Made by a program: the position numbers and the translations under genes. A DNA stretch of 10,398 bases. It comes from Acidobacteriaceae bacterium (GTDB lineage: Bacteria > Acidobacteriota > Terriglobia > Terriglobales > Acidobacteriaceae). Shown piece after piece: positions 6,523 through 10,398 of the stretch. A model generated the notes under the pieces. The model was not told where the DNA came from, did no database searches, and saw nothing but the letters and a program-made list of their open reading frames with translations. The stretch is taken from positions 1 to 10,398 of the forward strand of contig PLBX01000196.1 in assembly GCA_003135495.1 (NCBI GenBank), in the 5' to 3' direction. Every line of letters begins with the position of its first letter. The stretch's first letter is position 1.

Positions 6523-6837
6523 TTACGCTGCTACAAGAGCGCTATGGAAGGTCGAGGTTACAGCTTCAAAAGTCTGTACCTTCGGCGTTCCATCAATCAC
6601 TTTTGCGAGCGTTCTCAACACTTCTGGGTAGGTGTTGGTGTTGTAAGCATCGGCATTCGCTTTGCTTTCCCACAGGCTGATCGAAATCGCATCCGGACTG
6701 CCGGGATTCGACAATGTCAGTTCTTCTTTAAAACCCTTCTGCTTGCGAAGTAACGGCAGAATTTCTTTCTCGAGGGTGCGAGTGTAGTCGGAAAGCATGT
6801 TCGATTTCACATGAAAAGATACATTGCGTGCAAACAT
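6523..6837 (-). CDS. Small ABM-fold (antibiotic biosynthesis monooxygenase-like) protein
   Basis: The 104-residue product fits the dimeric alpha/beta-barrel ABM family (typically about 90-110 residues). It begins with a strand, FARNVSFHV (2-10), then a helix with LEKEILPLLRKQKGF (22-36). The strand ISISLWESKANADAY (51-65) holds the family's typical SxxLWxS pattern with Trp56, and a C-terminal strand VQTFEAVTS follows. Members include small quinone-forming monooxygenases, haem-degrading enzymes and many of unknown role, so no reaction can be assigned. The frame could begin at TTG 6843, but AGGAGG (6844-6849) touches that codon; ATG 6837 lies 6 bases from it and is the better start. The ribosome site is inside a hairpin (see leader). 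A strong terminator follows, so this is a single-gene unit. Confidence 0.82.
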   Translation of the reverse strand: MFARNVSFHVKSNMLSDYTRTLEKEILPLLRKQKGFKEELTLSNPGSPDAISISLWESKANADAYNTNTYPEVLRTLAKVIDGTPKVQTFEAVTSTFHSALVAA

Positions 6838-6840
6838 ATT

Positions 6841-6929
6841 CAACCTCCTGAGGTTGTTGCTAAGTAGGGGAGGACTTCAGATGGGCTGACTTAGTTTCAG
6901 GGAACCTGAAAGAGGTGGGAACCACCTCA
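6841..6929 (-). promoter_or_regulatory. Structured mRNA leader of the ABM-fold gene; candidate RNA switch
   Basis: Four inverted repeats lie end to end. 6912-6928 and 6895-6911 are perfect 7-bp hairpins that abut and share the loop TTC (minus strand). CTAAGT (6860-6865) pairs with ACTTAG (6889-6894). CAACCTC (6841-6847) with GAGGTTG (6850-6856) encloses the ribosome site AGGAGG in its stem and loop. The strand that masks the ribosome site (minus 6858-6849) can instead pair with minus 6929-6920, the 5' arm of the first hairpin, at 9 of 10 positions, which would free the ribosome site. This offers two exclusive folds with opposite effects on translation. The structures are seen in the sequence; the switching is inferred, and I match it to no known riboswitch class. 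Confidence 0.5.
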
Positions 6930-7010
6930 ACTTCAACCCTAGGCCTGGGGGACTTCAATGTCAAACTGCGGGAAAGTATTTAGTGCAGGTAGCACGGAGG
7001 GACACAGTTC

Positions 7011-7050
7011 TTACCACAGGGGACACAGAGGGACAGGGAACACAGAGGAA
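7011..7050. repeat. Extragenic repeat with about 9-base period (ACCACAG...CACAGAGG type)
   Basis: CACAG or a close variant recurs at 7015, 7024, 7033 (degenerate) and 7041, each followed by a purine run such as GGGGA, AGGGA or AGGAA. This is the style of the ACCACAGAGGACACAGAGG extragenic repeats that I recall from many environmental bacterial phyla. A partial unit with GGAGGGACACAG occurs just upstream at 6996-7007. Confidence 0.6.
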
Positions 7051-7161
7051 GACACTTGCAAGTCGAAATATACTATGGGCTTAACCTTTAACGTCCACAT
7101 TACGAATCAATGTGACCTCGGGCGCCAGTTTGCATCTAACTAAAAACAGGCAGTTTTGGCA

Positions 7162-7170
7162 TGGTATACT
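7162..7170 (+). promoter_or_regulatory. Extended -10 promoter of the S41 protease gene
   Basis: TGGTATACT fits the extended -10 pattern TGnTATAAT with one mismatch. No good -35 lies 17 bases upstream, which extended -10 promoters tolerate. Transcription would start near 7177, about 48 bases before the ATG at 7225, and inside the longer open frame that begins at ATG 7156, so it favours the later start. Confidence 0.5.
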
Positions 7171-7224
7171 GCGTATAGATGGGGTATTTGGGCCCCTCCA
7201 CATCCTGCCCGAGGATTTCGACAC

Positions 7225-8832
7225 ATGGCTGGTAGTTCTCGTCGCTCTAACTCTCGTTCTATCTTCTTGATTGTGTTTGTGCTGGCTCTGTTCGGCCTGT
7301 TGGGAATGCTATTTGCCCAGAGGATAAGCCCGGCCACCGCTCCAAGCAGCGATTCTGACGTCCGCGACAGCCTGAAGCAGTTTACCGAGGTGTATGAAAA
7401 GGTCGAGGAGAACTATGCCGACCCGGTGAATGCGGACAAGGCTATTTATAACGGCGCCATTCCGAGCATGTTGCATCAGCTCGATCCGCACTCGAACTTT
7501 TTCGATCCGAAGTCTTACTCGGCCCTGCGCGAAGAACAACGCGGCAAGTATTACGGCGTCGGCATGACGGTAGGACCGCGCAACAACAAAGTCATTGTTA
7601 TCGCTCCGTTTGTCGGCACCCCGGCCTACCGCGCCGGCATTCGCCCCGGCGACATCATCGCGGCCATTGACGGCAAGGCCACCGACAACATGAGCACTTC
7701 TGATGTTGCCGATCTGCTCAAAGGACCGAAGGGCACCACCGTCCGCATCACCATGTTGCGCGAAGGCTCCGATCATCCTTTGGAATTTGCCGTCATCCGC
7801 GACGAGATTCCGCGCTACAGCGTCGACCTCCATTTCATGATCAAGCCCGGCATCGGATACATGCATGTCTCCGGCTTCCAGGAAACGACAGAGCATGAAG
7901 TGGCGGAAGCCCTGGAGCAAATGGGCGATCTCAAAGGCCTGGTTCTCGATCTCCGGCAAAATCCCGGCGGCCTGCTCAGCGAAGGCGTTGGCGTGGCCGA
8001 CAAATTTTTGAAGAAGGGGCAGTTGATCGTGTCGCACCATGGGCGGTCGTCTCCGGAAAAACGATACGTGGCAGCGCATGGCAATGGCGGCCGGGATTAC
8101 CCCTTGGTTGTTCTGGTGAATCGCGGCACTGCATCAGCTGCGGAAATTGTTGCCGGGGCAATTCAGGACCACGATCGTGGGCTGATAGCAGGCGAAGTGA
8201 CCTTCGGCAAAGGCTTGGTGCAAACCGTTTATCCGCTGGCCGAAAATACGGGTCTGGCGCTAACCACGGCCAAGTACTACACCCCGAGCGGGCGCCTGAT
8301 CCAACGCGATTATTCCAATCTCTCTCTTTACGACTACTACTACAACCGCGAGGGCGAGGATAACAACACGAACCATGAGGTCAAGCTGACCGATGGCGGG
8401 CGCACGGTTTACGGTGGCGGCGGCATTACTCCCGACGTGAAGATTGCGCCGATGAAATCCAATAAATTTCAGGAGACGTTGCTGCAGCATTATGCTTTGT
8501 TCAATTTCGCCAAGCATTATGCAATCGCTCACAAGATCACGCAGAACTTTGAGGTAGACGATGCCGTGATGCTCGACTTCCGCAAGTTCATGGACTCCGA
8601 AAAAGTCGCGTACACTGAAGCCGAGATCATGGAGAACAACGATTGGCTGCGCTCCAGTATCAAGAGCGAAATTTTCGTTGACGCCTTCGGACAGGAAGAG
8701 GGACTGAAAGTTCGGGCTGAAACTGATCCCGACGTTATTAAGGCTTTGGACCTGATGCCGCAGGCGCGGGCCTTGGCCGACAACGCCAAGAAGGTCGTCG
8801 CGGAGCGAAACTCGGCTCCGGTCACCCGCTAA
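7225..8832 (+). CDS. S41 family C-terminal processing protease (Ctp/Prc type)
   Basis: The 535-residue protease (numbered from ATG 7225) is anchored by an N-terminal membrane helix at about 12-31 (SIFLIVFVLALFGLLG core) and acts on periplasmic or envelope proteins. An S41 N-terminal segment (about 45-100, with LDPHSNFFDP at 86-95) precedes a PDZ domain at about 108-185 (YYGVGMTVGP, then AYRAGIRPGDIIAAIDG). The catalytic core follows: Ser304 in NRGTASAAE, Lys329 in TFGKG and Gln333, spaced exactly 25 and 4 as in the CtpA Ser-Lys dyad. A C-terminal extension of about 100 residues ends the protein. The frame is open to ATG 7156, but GAGGA at 7211-7215 sits 9 bases before 7225, and the extra 23 residues are tryptophan- and proline-rich with no signal character. 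It has its own promoter and terminator. The in vivo substrate cannot be told. Confidence 0.95.
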   Translation: MAGSSRRSNSRSIFLIVFVLALFGLLGMLFAQRISPATAPSSDSDVRDSLKQFTEVYEKVEENYADPVNADKAIYNGAIPSMLHQLDPHSNFFDPKSYSALREEQRGKYYGVGMTVGPRNNKVIVIAPFVGTPAYRAGIRPGDIIAAIDGKATDNMSTSDVADLLKGPKGTTVRITMLREGSDHPLEFAVIRDEIPRYSVDLHFMIKPGIGYMHVSGFQETTEHEVAEALEQMGDLKGLVLDLRQNPGGLLSEGVGVADKFLKKGQLIVSHHGRSSPEKRYVAAHGNGGRDYPLVVLVNRGTASAAEIVAGAIQDHDRGLIAGEVTFGKGLVQTVYPLAENTGLALTTAKYYTPSGRLIQRDYSNLSLYDYYYNREGEDNNTNHEVKLTDGGRTVYGGGGITPDVKIAPMKSNKFQETLLQHYALFNFAKHYAIAHKITQNFEVDDAVMLDFRKFMDSEKVAYTEAEIMENNDWLRSSIKSEIFVDAFGQEEGLKVRAETDPDVIKALDLMPQARALADNAKKVVAERNSAPVTR

Positions 8833-8857
8833 TCACATCTGATTTCATTCTCTATTC

Positions 8858-8881
8858 AGGCCCGGGCGACTGGGCCTTTTT
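8858..8881 (+). terminator. Rho-independent terminator of the S41 protease gene
   Basis: AGGCCC (8858-8863) pairs with GGGCCT (8872-8877) around an 8-base loop, and TTTTT covers 8877-8881, followed by more pyrimidines. It begins 25 bases past the stop codon. Confidence 0.88.
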
Positions 8882-8968
8882 CTTTCCGCTCCCATTTTGG
8901 TCCCGAAAATTTCAACGCTCATCTCGTTATCCGCATCTTAAGCCGGTTGTTTTGAAATAATTAACTTT

Positions 8969-9604
8969 ATGCTGCTTAGGTTTTTCTTTTACCAAATCCT
9001 CGCCGTCGCGCTATTGCTCGCCAGATCGCTTGGGCAAACTGAAGCGCCCTTGCATCAAGACGACACTGCTTCACCTAATTCGACACAAGGTTCGGCACAT
9101 ACGCCTGGTCATAGGCGTGAAATGCCAGGCATACCCGATTTCGTTGAAATTACGCCATTCTTATTTCGCGGCTCGGTACCAACTCACGAGGGCTTGCAGG
9201 CGCTGGAGCGATCCGGGGTCCAGATCATCGTGGACACGCGCGTCAACCGGACAGGGAAAGAAAGAAAAGAGGCTCGCAAGCTGGGCATGCAATACGTAAA
9301 AATCTCGTGGCGTTGCCCTTTCCCAAGAGATAAAGTTTTCGCGCGGTTTCTGAAAGTGGTCCGCGACAATCCCGGCAAGAAAGTCTACGTGCACTGCCTG
9401 CTCGGCGATGATCGAACCGGCATGATGATCGCCGCCTATCGCATGGCCGACGAAGGCTGGACAGCGGAAGAGGCGATGCGCGAGATGCGGCAATACGGCT
9501 TCACGAAAAGTCATCATTATATCTGCCCCGGATTAGCCAAATACGAGTCAAGTTTCCCCCATCGCCTAGAAACCAACAAAGCCTTCAAAGACCTTCGTCA
9601 ATAA
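8969..9604 (+). CDS. Exported cysteine-dependent (dual-specificity / tyrosine-type) phosphatase
   Basis: The 211-residue protein begins with a signal peptide (MLLRFFFYQILAVALLLARS, cut near Ser20-Gln23), then a low-complexity polar linker to about residue 50. The phosphatase domain covers about 55-185: ITPFLFRGSVPTHEGLQAL (61-79), VQIIVDTRV (84-92) and the P-loop HCLLGDDRTG (142-151), with nucleophile Cys143 and phosphate-binding Arg149 in the C-x5-R motif. The general acid is not obvious; Asp121 in FPRDKVF is a candidate. The form fits the small PTP/DSP-like proteins common in Acidobacteriota. Substrates may be phosphoproteins, phosphoinositides or inositol phosphates outside the cytoplasm; none can be chosen. 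No clear ribosome site precedes the ATG, but the complete signal peptide begins exactly there. It lies after a terminator, so it probably has its own promoter, which I could not identify. Confidence 0.85.
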   Translation: MLLRFFFYQILAVALLLARSLGQTEAPLHQDDTASPNSTQGSAHTPGHRREMPGIPDFVEITPFLFRGSVPTHEGLQALERSGVQIIVDTRVNRTGKERKEARKLGMQYVKISWRCPFPRDKVFARFLKVVRDNPGKKVYVHCLLGDDRTGMMIAAYRMADEGWTAEEAMREMRQYGFTKSHHYICPGLAKYESSFPHRLETNKAFKDLRQ

Positions 9605-9626
9605 AGCCGTGGAGTGCCAGTGGAGC

Positions 9627-9646
9627 GCCGGGCGTCCCCGCCCGGC
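9627..9646. repeat. Perfect GC-rich extragenic hairpin (GCCGGGCG / CGCCCGGC)
   Basis: GCCGGGCG (9627-9634) and CGCCCGGC (9639-9646) form a perfect 8-bp stem around TCCC. It lies 23 bases after the phosphatase stop codon, with no T-run on the plus strand and no gene on the other. It may stabilise the transcript end, but it resembles a dispersed acidobacterial repeat as I remember it. Confidence 0.6.
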
Positions 9647-9712
9647 CAAATAAATGCTGACACTGACTCCCCGAAGCGAGAGAAGAAAGCGCCCCTCGAA
9701 ATGTCCCCTTGA

Positions 9713-10357
9713 GTGTCCCGTCCCAAAGCCCTAAAGTATCTAAAAGATAAAGTGCGCGGAGGCGCCCTTCTGCTAGCGGCAATCGTGCTTCAATCAGTCC
9801 CGCATCAGGGCGCCTGGGTCATCGTCCTTCGGTCTTCCGGGAATTGGATACCAGCAATCCTCGTGGCCATGGTTGCGGGAGTGCTGGACTGGAGATTCCG
9901 GCGAATTCCTAACTGGCTTACCGTCTCGGGCTTGGCAGCCGGACTAGCCGCCAACACAATTCTCTACCGGTGGCCGGGATTTAGAAATGCGTTGCTAGGC
10001 GCCGCATTGGGACTGGGACTGCTGTTGCCTTTCGTCCTGATTCGTAGCCTGGGCGCTGGAGACTGGAAATTGGCTGGCGCCTTGGGCGCATGTCTCGGCC
10101 CTCGGCAATTGCTCTCGGTGCTGCTGATAACTATTCTGTTGGCCGGAGTCATGGCGCTCGTGCTCGTAATCTTCAAAGGCCGGTTGAAAACAACGTTATG
10201 GAACATAGCAAATTTGGTAGCCGCAGTCTTTAGCCTGCGAATGCCCGGATCGGAAGTATCGCTGGACGATCCCCACTCCACAAAAATCCCGTTCGGAGTG
10301 GCCATGGCGGCGGCCGTTTTGTTCTATGCTGTAGGTCGGGCGGTTGGGAGAATCTAG
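9713..10357 (+). CDS. A24 prepilin peptidase, CpaA/TadV type
   Basis: This integral membrane aspartic peptidase removes leader peptides from type IV or Flp-type prepilins at the cytoplasmic face. From GTG 9713 it has 214 residues. The two catalytic aspartates are Asp59 (LDWRFRRIPNWLT) and Asp117 (GAGDWKL, the G-x-GD motif). Several hydrophobic spans follow, and KIPFGVAMAAA near 191-201 is the conserved end motif. There is no N-terminal methyltransferase domain, as in TadV/CpaA. The family norm is about 150-180 residues, so the first 40 or so here may be untranslated or an extra span (ALLLAAIVL at 18-26). No standard start with a ribosome site is visible just before the first canonical span (Ile46), so the start is uncertain. 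No pilin, secretin or ATPase gene lies in the window, but the sequence ends 41 bases downstream. Confidence 0.87.
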   Translation: MSRPKALKYLKDKVRGGALLLAAIVLQSVPHQGAWVIVLRSSGNWIPAILVAMVAGVLDWRFRRIPNWLTVSGLAAGLAANTILYRWPGFRNALLGAALGLGLLLPFVLIRSLGAGDWKLAGALGACLGPRQLLSVLLITILLAGVMALVLVIFKGRLKTTLWNIANLVAAVFSLRMPGSEVSLDDPHSTKIPFGVAMAAAVLFYAVGRAVGRI

Positions 10358-10371
10358 CGCCCTAATGGATT

Positions 10372-10377
10372 TATAAT
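10372..10377 (+). promoter_or_regulatory. Possible -10 element for a gene beyond the right edge
   Basis: TATAAT is a perfect -10 hexamer, 15 bases after the prepilin peptidase stop. A TTGGGA lies at 10344-10349, but the spacing of 22 bases is too long for a standard promoter. If real, it would drive a downstream gene, for example a pilin. Confidence 0.22.
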
Positions 10378-10398
10378 TTCGGATCAAGCTCATAGCTT

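Larger units (their letters stand above)
6930..7224. other. Extragenic region between the ABM-fold gene and the S41 protease gene
   Basis: With the leader, this makes a gap of about 387 bases between divergent starts. It holds the periodic repeat at 7011-7050 and a protease promoter near 7162. A plus-strand frame at 6958-7143 is not supported as a gene because it reads straight through the repeat. I see nothing else in 7051-7140. Confidence 0.6.

Noticed and set aside
6838..6843. TTG start of the ABM-fold gene
   Set aside because: The AGGAGG directly touches the TTG, leaving no spacing; ATG 6837 has the ideal 6-base spacing.
7011..7050. Periodic repeat as a possible CRISPR fragment
   Set aside because: The period is about 9 bases with no spacers and no cas genes nearby.
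6958..7143. A 61-residue plus-strand frame starting at ATG 6958
   Set aside because: It reads through the 9-base-period extragenic repeat, giving a His-Arg-Gly-rich peptide typical of such repeats; no ribosome site or family.
7156..7224. Upstream ATG of the S41 protease frame (23 more residues)
   Set aside because: It overlaps the extended -10 element, has no ribosome site, and adds residues with no signal character ahead of the anchor helix.
7309..8079. A 256-residue minus-strand open frame
   Set aside because: It lies entirely opposite the S41 protease coding sequence, whose motifs are intact; the His/Arg-rich translation is a codon-bias shadow.

Overview
This 10.4 kb window looks like chromosomal DNA from a moderately GC-rich environmental bacterium, most likely an acidobacterium (Terriglobia / Koribacter-Sulfotelmatobacter type). 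The grounds are a truncated Oar-like TonB-dependent receptor with an N-terminal carboxypeptidase-regulatory-like domain, the style of the housekeeping proteins, and several extragenic repeat families of the kind scattered through such genomes. This placement is inference from remembered families; no rRNA or other phylogenetic marker is present.

Layout. Positions 1-1787 (minus): an uninterrupted 595-codon reading frame for the N-terminal part of an outer-membrane TonB-dependent receptor, which continues beyond the left edge. Its promoter region carries two palindromes. Positions 1900-2354: an extragenic stretch with three hairpin repeats. 2355-3320 (minus): a membrane acyl-CoA/fatty-acid desaturase. 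3664-4104 (plus): a small secreted c-type cytochrome starting at TTG, followed by a long hairpin built from a tandem repeat. 4262-5152 (minus): an NAD(P)-dependent beta-hydroxyacid dehydrogenase. 5388-6284 (plus): a NAPE-PLD-like metallo-beta-lactamase-fold hydrolase, then a 39-residue single-span membrane protein (6309-6428). 6523-6837 (minus): a small ABM-fold protein with a strikingly structured mRNA leader. 7225-8832 (plus): an S41 (Ctp/Prc-type) processing protease with its own terminator. 8969-9604 (plus): an exported cysteine-dependent phosphatase. 9713-10357 (plus): an A24 prepilin peptidase of CpaA/TadV type.

How the genes work together. Most are single-gene units in alternating orientation with their own promoters or terminators; there is no long operon and no mobile element, CRISPR array, tRNA or rRNA. 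A loose theme is the cell envelope: outer-membrane receptor, lipid desaturase, NAPE-PLD-like hydrolase, exported cytochrome, protease, phosphatase and prepilin peptidase. I do not claim a shared pathway.

The most unusual signal is the leader of the ABM-fold gene (about 6841-6929, minus strand). Two abutting perfect 7-bp hairpins with identical loops are followed by a hairpin that buries the Shine-Dalgarno sequence, and the anti-Shine-Dalgarno strand can instead pair with the first hairpin's 5' arm. This is the arrangement expected of an RNA switch.
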